From JAWLCQ01 sp041687095 (GTDB lineage: Bacteria; Planctomycetota; Phycisphaerae; SM23-33): a DNA stretch of 5,340 bases. Every line of letters begins with the position of its first letter. Position 1 is the first letter of the stretch. This document shows positions 1 through 5,168 of the stretch, piece by piece. The notes under the pieces are model-generated. The model was not told the origin of the DNA, did no database searches, and saw only the letters and a program-made list of their open reading frames with translations. A program made the translations under genes and the position numbers. The stretch spans positions 1 through 5,340 of the forward strand of contig JAWLCQ010000267.1 in assembly GCA_041687095.1 (NCBI GenBank), written 5' to 3'.

Positions 1-31
1 TGTCGCGGAAGCGTTCGTTGGTCGCCCCGGA

Positions 32-57
32 CGTTGGGGGACAGGAGACCCCCAACG
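32..57. repeat. Inverted repeat, 9-bp perfect stem (possible terminator of an upstream gene)
   Basis: CGTTGGGGG (32-40) is the exact reverse complement of CCCCCAACG (49-57), with an 8-nt loop. No T-run follows on either strand, so it is not a textbook intrinsic terminator. It could still end transcription of a gene lying left of the window. Its right arm runs into the first unit of the 18-bp array. No coding sequence can be recognised in the 31 bases before it. Confidence 0.5.
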
Positions 58-181
58 CACGCGCTTGGGGCGCCGCACACGCTCGGGGCGCCGCACGCGC
101 TTGGGGCGCCGCACACGCTCGGGGCGCCGCACGCGCTTGGGGCGCCGCACGCGCTCGGGGCGCCGCACGCGCTTGGGGCGC
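56..181. repeat. Tandem array, seven 18-bp units
   Basis: Seven contiguous 18-bp units begin at 56, 74, 92, 110, 128, 146 and 164. Type A is CGCACGCGCTTGGGGCGC (units 1, 3, 5, 7). Type B is CGCACACGCTCGGGGCGC (units 2, 4). Unit 6 (type C) differs from A only at position 11 and from B only at position 6. The A-B-A-B-A-C-A order suggests growth by copying 36-bp dimers. Each junction between units creates the palindrome GGCGCC. The array ends 35 bp before the -35 box of the sulfatase-remnant promoter. There are no spacers, so it is not a CRISPR. The period is a multiple of three and the array reads open in two forward frames, but nothing marks it as translated. Confidence 0.93.
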
Positions 182-216
182 CGGGATACCGCGAAGGGAT
201 CCGGGTTTCCCGCGGG

Positions 217-244
217 TTGACAGGGCGTGTCGGGGGGCTATGCT
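217..244 (+). promoter_or_regulatory. Sigma70-type promoter of the truncated sulfatase
   Basis: A perfect -35 box TTGACA (217-222) is separated by 16 bp from a -10 box TATGCT (239-244, four of six matches to TATAAT). Transcription would start near 251. The leader to the ATG at 270 would be about 20 nt and carries the ribosome binding site AAAGGAG (257-263), 6 nt before the ATG. This is the best consensus promoter in the window. Confidence 0.72.
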
Positions 245-269
245 CGATCGAGAGCGAAAGGAGTTCGAC

Positions 270-524
270 ATGCCTTCCCCCGATCGGTGCAACGTGATCT
301 TCATCCGCACCGACGACCAGGGCCCGTGGGCGCTGGGCTGCGCGGGGAACCCCGGGATCCGCACACCGAACCTCGACCGCCTCGCCGCCGGCGGGATGCG
401 GTTCTCCAGCTTCTTCTGCACCTCCCCCGTGTGCTCCCCCGCGCGGGCGAGCATTCTGACCGGCCGCCTGCCCTCGCAACGGGTCCTCGCGCAGCCCCTT
501 CCCCGTGGGCGTGGACAAGCGTAG
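270..524 (+). pseudogene. Truncated type I sulfatase, N-terminal remnant (84 aa)
   Basis: The start ATG follows AAAGGAG with 6-nt spacing and a good promoter, so translation surely begins here and not at the earlier in-frame TTG at 18, which would run through the tandem array. Residues 8-70 match the start of alkaline-phosphatase-superfamily sulfatases: a strand NVIFI, then the metal-binding pair D15-D16 (TDDQG), RTPNLDRLAAGGMRF, and the formylglycine motif C55-S-P-A-R59 followed by LTGR. In an active sulfatase C55 is oxidised to formylglycine for hydrolysis of sulfate esters. After LTGRLPSQ (residue 70) homology stops abruptly, where the family usually continues with HGV. Fourteen unrelated residues and a TAG follow. 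Full-length family members have about 450-550 residues, and none of the remainder appears in any frame before the ATPase gene. It cannot be an active sulfatase. A deletion joining it to the ATPase upstream region is the simplest reading; a misassembly is possible. Confidence 0.85.
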
Positions 525-527
525 AAT
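522..527 (+). promoter_or_regulatory. Possible -10 box for the AAA+ ATPase gene
   Basis: TAGAAT, five of six matches to TATAAT, lies 41 nt before the ATPase start and would give a transcript starting near 534. No good -35 box is seen 16-18 bp upstream. Its first three bases are the stop codon of the sulfatase remnant. A purine-rich possible ribosome binding site (AGAAGGAAG, 548-556) lies between it and the ATG at 569. Confidence 0.4.
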
Positions 528-568
528 GGCCGTTTGCTCTGCCCCCCAGAAGGAAGAAGTATTGCGGC

Positions 569-1405
569 ATGCATGGCAAGGAGATCATCGAGCAGTTTCG
601 CGTTCCGTTCAAACCGAACTACATCCCGCAGGCGGATGAGGAGGAGGTCTTCCGCACCGCCTGCGCCACGAGAATCCCGCTGATCCTCAAGGGGCCCACC
701 GGGTGCGGGAAGACGCGGTTCGTCGAGCACATGGCGCACGAACTGTCCCTGCCCCTCATCACCGTCTCCTGCCACGAGGACCTCACCGCGAGCGACCTGG
801 TGGGGCGGTTCCTGCTGAAGGACGACGAGACGGTCTGGCAGGACGGGCCCGTCGCCCTGGCCGTGCGGTACGGGGCCATCTGCTACCTCGACGAGATCGT
901 CGAGGCCCGCAACGACACCACCGTCATCATCCACTCGCTCACCGACGATCGGCGGATGCTGTACATCGACAAGACCGGCGAGGTCATCCGCGCCCACGAC
1001 GACTTCCTCATGGTCCTGAGCTACAACCCGGGCTACCAGAACGTCGTGAAGGACCTCAAGCACTCCACCAAGCAGCGGTTCGCGTCGCTGATCTTCGACC
1101 ACCCCCCCGTCGCGACCGAGACGCGGATCATCGCCTCCGAGAGCGGGCTCGACGACCCCACCGCCCGCAAGCTCGCCGAGATGGGCCAGCGGATCCGCTC
1201 GCTCAAGGGCTTCGGGCTCGATGAGGGCGTCTCGTCCCGCCTGCTGGTCTACGTCGGGCGCCTCATGCAGTCCGGCCTCCACCCCCTCACCGCCTGCCGC
1301 TGCGCCATCTCCCAGACGCTCAGCGACGAGCGGGAGATCATCGCCTCCGTCGAGGACATCGCGAAGCTGTACTTCGGGGATGTGATGGAGGAGGGGGCGA
1401 AGTGA
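569..1405 (+). CDS. MoxR-type AAA+ ATPase of the CbbQ/NirQ/NorQ/GpvN family
   Basis: A 278-aa ATPase, about the usual length for this family, in which a hexameric AAA+ ring works with a VWA partner to activate a metalloenzyme by ATP-driven remodelling, in the cytoplasm. Visible motifs are Walker A GPTGCGKT (residues 42-49), a likely substrate or pore loop HEDLTASDLVGRF (69-81), Walker B ICYLDE (D108, E109), sensor 1 SYNP with N153, a candidate arginine finger R170 in STKQRFASL, and the CbbQ C-terminal region from about 215 (GVSSRLLVYVGRL, with R224 as the likely sensor 2). The ATG at 569 is chosen because family similarity begins at once (EIIEQF...IPQADEE) and a purine-rich AGAAGGAAG precedes it, though with a long 12-nt gap. 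The open frame continues upstream to 227 but there reads the sulfatase remnant out of frame. The stop sits in GTGA at 1402-1405. The VWA partner follows 271 bp later, separated by a repeat element. Rubisco and nitric oxide reductase genes are absent, so CbbQ and NorQ cannot be told apart. Confidence 0.93.
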   Translation: MHGKEIIEQFRVPFKPNYIPQADEEEVFRTACATRIPLILKGPTGCGKTRFVEHMAHELSLPLITVSCHEDLTASDLVGRFLLKDDETVWQDGPVALAVRYGAICYLDEIVEARNDTTVIIHSLTDDRRMLYIDKTGEVIRAHDDFLMVLSYNPGYQNVVKDLKHSTKQRFASLIFDHPPVATETRIIASESGLDDPTARKLAEMGQRIRSLKGFGLDEGVSSRLLVYVGRLMQSGLHPLTACRCAISQTLSDEREIIASVEDIAKLYFGDVMEEGAK

Positions 1406-1440
1406 CGGCGGCGTTTTGCACGGGGCGCCTCCCGGGCGCC

Positions 1441-1621
1441 AAATCCGAAATCCGAAGCACGAAATCCGAAACAAATTCAAAGCACGAAATCCCAAGGACC
1501 AAAACCGAGGCACTCCCACGGTTGCCCCGGTTCGCCGATTCGCCTGGTATGCAAGCGTTTGGGGCATTCGTATTTGGGATTTTGGATTCGTTTCGGATTT
1601 CGAGTTTCGTGCTTCGGATTT
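1441..1621. repeat. Palindromic, heptamer-periodic intergenic element
   Basis: This AT-richer insert has two long complementary arms. Bases 1448-1464 (AAATCCGAAGCACGAAA) are matched perfectly by their reverse complement at 1605-1621. After a 6-7 nt offset, complementarity continues inward (CCGAAACAAATTCAAA against CCGAAACGAATCCAAA, then ATCCCAA on both sides). The arms are built from drifting 7-nt units such as AAATCCG. The centre (about 1500-1570) is GC-richer and not palindromic. It occupies most of the gap between the ATPase and VWA genes, so a transcript of the operon would contain a large stem-loop. Two forward frames are stop-free across it, one giving a 92-codon ORF (1402-1680) that overlaps both flanking genes by 4 nt. 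I judge it a MITE- or REP-like mobile repeat; no transposase is in the window. Confidence 0.85.
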
Positions 1622-1676
1622 CCCCCCGCCGGGGCGGTCGTACCGACCGTCGCCAAACAAGACTTTGGATGCGAGC

Positions 1677-4121
1677 ATGACATTCGATCACGAGTCATCG
1701 CAGGCGGGCGGCTTTGATCTCCGCTCCGTCTCCTGGGGCTACCAGCAGCTCTTCGCCGACGCCATCGACCGCCTCGCCGCCGACGGGACGCTCGGCCGGG
1801 GGGGCGAGGAGGGGCGGCGGGTCTTCTTCGACATGCTCCACCGAGCGACCCCGGGGTCCTTCGACCACGTCGTCAAGGAGTTCCTCGTTGCCCTCAACCC
1901 CCGCACCCGCTGGATGGTCGCCGTCCCCGCCATCTTCGAGGACCTCGTCGAGCTGGGCGTGCAGATCAGCCGCTCCCGCCTCGCGCATGGGATCGCGTTC
2001 TTCCGCCACTGGGGCAAGGGCGCGTTCGGGGACACGCCCGAGCAGGTCCGCGCCCTGCTCCACCACGTCCGCGCGCTGCGGGAGGTCGACGCCGAACTCG
2101 CCCAGGCGTTCCTGGGGAGCTACCCCCGGCTCCTCGACCGCCTCTCGCTCCCGCAGGTGCAGCTCTTCGCCAACTGGGTCCGCGACCTGTACCCCCGCAA
2201 CCGCCGCACCGCCATCGAGTCCGCCGCCCTACGCCTCCAGGCCGCCCTGACCTTCGTCGAGAACCTCTCGCACGAGTCCCGCCTCGACGACGTCCGCGAC
2301 CGCCTCGCCCGCCTCGCCCGCGCCATGGTCGGGCGGACCGTCGAGATCGCCGACTTCTCCCAGCTCGACAGCGACCACCTGATCCTCCGCGGTAGTAAGG
2401 TCGTCAGCTTCCAGGACGCGGTCTACCTGCCCGTCAAGATGCTCGTCCACGAGCGGAAGGACCACAACGAAGCCCTGTTCCTGCTGGCCGTCCTCGCCAG
2501 CGCCGCGGCCGTGCGGTGGGACAGCTTCACCGCCCTGCAGGGCGAGCGCGGCCGGGGAGCCGAAACGATCGAGCAGTACCTCGGGGGCGACCGCGCGTGG
2601 GCGGCGGCCGTGACGGTGGTGGAGACCGTCCGCGTGCTGGACACCCTCGCCCGCGAGATGCCCGGTTCGCGCAGCCTCATCCGCCTGGGGATCGAGACGG
2701 AGTTCACGCTCCAGCCCCCGCGGTCGCGGTTGGATTCGCTGCTCCACGACGTGCTGCGGAACGCCTTCACTCCGGGTCCGTGGCAGGACTCACCGCAGAG
2801 ATCGCAGAGACCGCAGAGGGAGGAGGAGGAAGTTTCACCTCCCCAGTCCTCCGCGTCCTCCGCGTCCTCCGCGGTGCAACGCGGCCCCGATACCGTCGCG
2901 GACCTTCGCGACGGCGTCCGCACCGTTCGCGACATCGCCTCGCGCTCGCGGAGCGTGGACGACACCGCCGACCTCGTGCGTCCGCTGCTGCGGCAGCTCG
3001 CCCCGTTCCTCGACGCCGAGCCCCGCGCCACGATCTTCCTCCCCGACTTCCACTACCCCGCCGAACTCAGCGAGGCGCCCCCGTCCGTCCTGGTCGCCGA
3101 CGCCTCCCGCCGCCCCCGCCCCGACGAGCCGGCCGAGCCGTCCGAATCCGCCGACACCGCCCCCGACGCCCAGCAGGGCAAGCCCGACGAGTCCGAGGGC
3201 GTGCGGGCGGGGTTCGTCTACCCCGAGTGGAACCACGCCCAGAACGACTACTACGAGGACTGGTGCCTCCTCCGCGAGCACCGCGCCCCAGTGCCGCCCG
3301 GGCGCCCGCGGCCGCCCGACCCCGCCGAGGACGCCGCCGTCGCCCGCGCCCGGCGGATGTTCCAACGCCTCAAGCCCGACACCATGCGGAAGGAGAAGTC
3401 CCTCCCCTTCGGGGACGAGATCAACGTCGACCGGCTGGTGGAGTACCTGGCGCGGCGAAGGGAGGGGGCGGACGCGCGGGTGGACTTCTACGAGAAGAAG
3501 TACATCCGCCGCCGCGACCTCGCCGTCGCCCTCCTCCTCGACGTGTCGGGCTCGACCGCCAACGACCCCCAGGGCCAGTCCCCCCCCTCCGGGGAGGGCG
3601 GGCCCCGCATCCTCGACATCGAGAAGCGCGCCGGGCTCATCCTCGGGGAGGGCCTCAGCGCCCTGGGCGACGCCTTCGCGATCTGGGGGTTCAGCGGCAA
3701 TGGGCGGGAGCACTGCGACTTCTTCGTCTACAAGGGCCTCGACGAACCCTTCGGGCCCGACCAGCGGACGCGCCTCCACGCGGCGTTCCCGTCGGCGAGC
3801 ACGCGGATCGGGGTCGCCCTCCGCCACGCCCGCACCCTTCTGGACGGCCACCCCGCCCGCCGGAAGATCCTCCTCCTCATCACCGACGGGAAGCCCCAGG
3901 ACAGCGACTACGACCCCGCCACCCGCTACGCCCAGTACGACGTCCGCATGGCCGTCCAGGAATGCCACCGCCAGGACATCCACGTCGTGTGCATCTCCAC
4001 CCTGGAGAACTCCCGCGCGGACCTGGAGATCATGTTCCCCCACCGCCGCTTCGTCATCCTCGAGGACATGCGCAAACTCGTTGACCTGCTCCCGCAACTC
4101 TACCTCCGGATGACCTGCTGA
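1677..4121 (+). CDS. CbbO/NorD-type activator protein with C-terminal VWA domain
   Basis: An 814-aa predicted partner of the ATPase upstream. CbbO and NorD proteins use a von Willebrand A domain to dock the AAA+ ring onto its client enzyme. Residues 1-360 are a mostly helical N-terminal region. The segment YPEWNHAQNDYYEDWC (from 515) fits the YPEW...DW motif I associate with NorD/CbbO. The VWA domain begins near 615, with MIDAS residues DVSGS (D622, S624, S626), T709 in ASTRIG and D737 in LLLITDGKPQD, all intact, so metal-dependent binding is expected. Residues about 480-510 are an acidic, proline-rich linker. Residues 372-400 are encoded by a palindromic repeat and look foreign. No signal peptide or membrane segment is seen, so it is cytoplasmic. 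The ATG at 1677 is chosen because earlier in-frame codons lie in the repeat element. The ribosome binding site is weak (GGA at 1667-1669), so translation may depend on coupling. An in-frame TTG at 1665 is an alternative. Confidence 0.9.
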   Translation: MTFDHESSQAGGFDLRSVSWGYQQLFADAIDRLAADGTLGRGGEEGRRVFFDMLHRATPGSFDHVVKEFLVALNPRTRWMVAVPAIFEDLVELGVQISRSRLAHGIAFFRHWGKGAFGDTPEQVRALLHHVRALREVDAELAQAFLGSYPRLLDRLSLPQVQLFANWVRDLYPRNRRTAIESAALRLQAALTFVENLSHESRLDDVRDRLARLARAMVGRTVEIADFSQLDSDHLILRGSKVVSFQDAVYLPVKMLVHERKDHNEALFLLAVLASAAAVRWDSFTALQGERGRGAETIEQYLGGDRAWAAAVTVVETVRVLDTLAREMPGSRSLIRLGIETEFTLQPPRSRLDSLLHDVLRNAFTPGPWQDSPQRSQRPQREEEEVSPPQSSASSASSAVQRGPDTVADLRDGVRTVRDIASRSRSVDDTADLVRPLLRQLAPFLDAEPRATIFLPDFHYPAELSEAPPSVLVADASRRPRPDEPAEPSESADTAPDAQQGKPDESEGVRAGFVYPEWNHAQNDYYEDWCLLREHRAPVPPGRPRPPDPAEDAAVARARRMFQRLKPDTMRKEKSLPFGDEINVDRLVEYLARRREGADARVDFYEKKYIRRRDLAVALLLDVSGSTANDPQGQSPPSGEGGPRILDIEKRAGLILGEGLSALGDAFAIWGFSGNGREHCDFFVYKGLDEPFGPDQRTRLHAAFPSASTRIGVALRHARTLLDGHPARRKILLLITDGKPQDSDYDPATRYAQYDVRMAVQECHRQDIHVVCISTLENSRADLEIMFPHRRFVILEDMRKLVDLLPQLYLRMTC
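2790..2876. repeat. Palindromic element inserted in frame within the VWA gene
   Basis: The left arm (2791-2819) has three 9-nt units of the type CGCAGAGAC. The right arm (2848-2876) has units of the type CGCGTCCTC and ends GCGGTG, the complement of the opening CACCGC. Against its reverse complement 22 of 29 positions match, and five of the seven mismatches are A against G, which pair as G-U in RNA of the minus strand. An 87-nt span keeps the frame and adds 29 residues, SPQRSQRPQREEEE... to ...SSASSASSAV, of low complexity and unlike the flanking protein. Sequences of the form ACCGCAGAGACGCAGAG are familiar to me as dispersed repeats in planctomycete and other environmental genomes; that is memory, not a search. 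Confidence 0.83.
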
Positions 4122-4197
4122 GTCCGCCCCCCGCGCAGGCAACCCGCTGGGACGCTCCAGGAGAGGAGCAGGGATGCAGGGGATGGGGGGAGGGAGA

Positions 4198-4327
4198 GGA
4201 ACCGGGAACCAGGAATCGGGAACCAGGAATCGGGAACCAGGAACCGGGAACCAGGACCCAGGAACCAGGACCCAGGAACCAGGAACCGGAACTGGGAACA
4301 GGAATTGGGAACAGGAACCGGGAACCA
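4198..4327. repeat. Heptamer tandem array, 19 units
   Basis: The array opens with 13 uninterrupted 7-nt units (4198-4288): GGAACCG, GGAACCA, GGAATCG or GGACCCA, often alternating. Six looser units of 6-7 nt follow (GAACTG, GGAACA, GGAATTG, GGAACA, GGAACCG, GGAACCA). The period is not a multiple of three, so it would encode a 7-residue repeat only every 21 nt. The open frame across it (4174-4392) has no ribosome binding site and I do not call it a gene. It lies 76 bp after the VWA gene. Confidence 0.95.
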
Positions 4328-4330
4328 GAA

Positions 4331-4345
4331 GAAACAGCGTGTTTC
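4331..4345. repeat. Small hairpin, 6-bp stem
   Basis: GAAACA (4331-4336) pairs with TGTTTC (4340-4345) across the triloop GCG. It follows the heptamer array directly and precedes the stronger hairpin at 4357. Confidence 0.5.
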
Positions 4346-4356
4346 CACGGGGAATG

Positions 4357-4383
4357 CCCACGGGACGCTGTTCGTCCCGTGGG
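4357..4383. repeat. Strong perfect hairpin, 11-bp stem
   Basis: CCCACGGGACG (4357-4367) and CGTCCCGTGGG (4373-4383) are exact reverse complements with a 5-nt loop CTGTT. It is the strongest simple hairpin in the window and lies 235 bp after the VWA gene. No T-run follows, so a Rho-independent terminator is possible but not shown. The stem shares the core CGTCCC/GGGACG with the two hairpins at 5231-5274. Confidence 0.8.
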
Positions 4384-4398
4384 ACGACCTGAGGCAGC

Positions 4399-4514
4399 AG
4401 TTGGGCCAACTCGCGCGCACGCCGGTGCCGTGGCTTGCGGAGCAACCACGTCCAACCGACGCCGCACGAGGATTGCCTGCAAGCGGGGAGGAACGCAGCG
4501 CGGGCTGCGCCCGC
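4399..4514. other. Cluster of three small hairpins in non-coding sequence
   Basis: Three foldable units lie within 116 bp. AGTTGG-G-CCAACT (4399-4411) is an odd palindrome. At 4429-4450, CGTGG pairs with CCACG and, after a bulged C, TTGC pairs with GCAA around a GGA triloop. GCGGGC-TGC-GCCCGC (4500-4514) can be extended outward by GGGAG (4486-4490) with CTCCC (4514-4518). No tRNA or named RNA family is recognised. The block could be part of a structured RNA or a composite of repeats. Confidence 0.45.
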
Positions 4515-4515
4515 T

Positions 4516-4552
4516 CCCAATTTCGATTTCCGATTTGCGATTTCCGATTGGG
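4516..4552. repeat. Heptamer-periodic patch with 6-bp inverted ends
   Basis: Successive 7-nt units GATTTCC, GATTTGC, GATTTCC, GATTGGG start at 4525, 4532, 4539 and 4546. The patch is bounded by CCCAAT (4516-4521) and ATTGGG (4547-4552), which are reverse complements. It is AT-richer than its surroundings and resembles one arm of the element at 1441-1621 in composition and period. Confidence 0.7.
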
Positions 4553-4608
4553 CTGTCGCCCCTGCCACGGCCCCAATCGAAGTGATCGCCGTTTGACGAC
4601 CAGGGAAC

Positions 4609-4628
4609 ATCCTCGAAAAAGCGAGGAT
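4609..4628. repeat. Hairpin, 7-bp stem with A-rich loop
   Basis: ATCCTCG (4609-4615) pairs exactly with CGAGGAT (4622-4628) across the loop AAAAAG. It lies about 95 bp before the likely promoter of the small zinc-ribbon gene. No role is evident. Confidence 0.5.
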
Positions 4629-4645
4629 CCTGCGCGTTTGCAGTG

Positions 4646-4689
4646 CAGATGAACGCGGATGAGGAGACGCCGGGATCTGCGTCCAACTG
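4646..4689. repeat. Decayed inverted repeat
   Basis: CAGATGAACGCGGATG (4646-4661) matches the reverse complement of 4674-4689 (CAGTTGGACGCAGATC) at 12 of 16 positions. Such CAGATGAACGCAGAT-like arms are familiar to me as a dispersed repeat type; here the copy has drifted. Confidence 0.4.
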
Positions 4690-4720
4690 GGACTACGGAC
4701 TGCCCTGCTCCCACGCCCTG

Positions 4721-4729
4721 TGCTACACT
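4721..4729 (+). promoter_or_regulatory. Extended -10 promoter of the small zinc-ribbon gene
   Basis: TGCTACACT combines the extended element TG (4721-4722), one spacer base and the -10 hexamer TACACT (4724-4729). No -35 box of quality stands 16-18 bp upstream, as is allowed for extended -10 promoters. The expected start of transcription (about 4736-4738) coincides with the ATG at 4738, implying a leaderless transcript. Confidence 0.55.
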
Positions 4730-4737
4730 GAGTGCGA

Positions 4738-5028
4738 ATGCCCGACGAGCCGCACCCACCGCTGATCTGCGACCGCTGCTCCCGCCTGCTCACCCCGGGG
4801 GCGGGGAACTTCTACGTCGTCCACATCGAGGCCCTCGCCGACCCCACGCCCCCGTCGCTCGACGACTCCGACGAGGCCCTCGACGTCGGCGCCGAGATCG
4901 ACCGCCTCATCGACGAGATGGAGGGCATGAGCGAGCAGGAACTCATGGACCAGATCCACCGCCGCCTCACCCTGCACCTCTGCGGGCCCTGCTACCGCCA
5001 CTGGATCGAAAACCCCACCGGCGGCTGA
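4738..5028 (+). CDS. Small conserved protein with two CxxC pairs, probable zinc ribbon (96 aa)
   Basis: The protein has C11-x2-C14 (ICDRC) near the N-terminus and C82-x2-C85 (LCGPC) near the C-terminus, a four-cysteine pattern able to hold one zinc ion. Between them lie a strand-like stretch (NFYVVHIEAL, 24-33), a proline and aspartate-rich loop, and an acidic helix with MSEQELMDQIHRRLTLHLC (64-82). There is no signal peptide or membrane segment. I recall similar proteins as hypothetical proteins in planctomycetes, but I know of no function. The ATG at 4738 has no Shine-Dalgarno before it and sits at the predicted transcript start; the GTG at 4732 would add only two residues and fit the -10 box worse. 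Codon use and GC match the operon. It appears to be its own transcription unit, separated from the VWA gene by 616 bp of repeats. Confidence 0.85.
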   Translation: MPDEPHPPLICDRCSRLLTPGAGNFYVVHIEALADPTPPSLDDSDEALDVGAEIDRLIDEMEGMSEQELMDQIHRRLTLHLCGPCYRHWIENPTGG

Positions 5029-5081
5029 GCCGCAGCGGGGGGATATTCGGACGCTTCCCGATTTCTGGATGCCTTCCCCCT

Positions 5082-5112
5082 GGGGCGGCTTTCCCGCGCG
5101 CGGAAGCGCCCC
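5082..5112. terminator. Imperfect GC-rich hairpin, possible terminator of the small gene
   Basis: GGGGCG-g-CTT-t-CC (5082-5094) pairs with GG-AAG-CGCCCC (5102-5112), with two single-base bulges and a short GC loop. It lies 53 bp after the stop codon at 5028. No T-run follows, so assignment as a terminator rests on position and stem strength only. Confidence 0.35.
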
Positions 5113-5168
5113 CGCTGACGGCCTCGTCGGGGCTGGGGGGGGGCTAGGGTCTCGTTGTTCTACACATC

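Noticed and set aside
56..181. CRISPR array
   Set aside because: The units are directly contiguous with no unique spacers, and no cas gene is present. The same applies to 4198-4327.
18..269. Upstream extension of the sulfatase frame through the 18-bp array
   Set aside because: The array would give a simple W/A/G/R repeat, the start would be TTG without a ribosome binding site, and the ATG at 270 has both promoter and ribosome binding site.
227..568. N-terminal extension of the ATPase frame
   Set aside because: This part is the out-of-frame reading of the sulfatase remnant; family similarity begins at the ATG at 569.
2516..4084. 522-codon open frame on the plus strand overlapping the VWA gene
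   Set aside because: The translation is dominated by R and P, as expected from an out-of-frame reading of GC-rich codons, while the overlapping frame has clear VWA motifs.
4174..4392. 72-codon open frame over the heptamer array
   Set aside because: It has no ribosome binding site and its content (GTGNQESGTRN-like) is set entirely by the repeat.
4353..4445. Possible remnant of a coding sequence (GTLFVPWDDLRQQLGQL reading)
   Set aside because: It looks protein-like for about 30 codons, but the sequence is largely palindromic, so the opposite strand looks equally plausible, and no family is recognised.
2835..4793. 652-codon open frame on the minus strand
   Set aside because: It is a GC-rich antisense shadow of the VWA gene. 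Its translation is G, V, E and R-rich low complexity with no domain, and it runs through the heptamer array and intergenic repeats.
5135..5143. G9 homopolymer as a phase-variation tract
   Set aside because: It lies in no gene and not within a recognisable promoter, so slippage here would have no evident effect.
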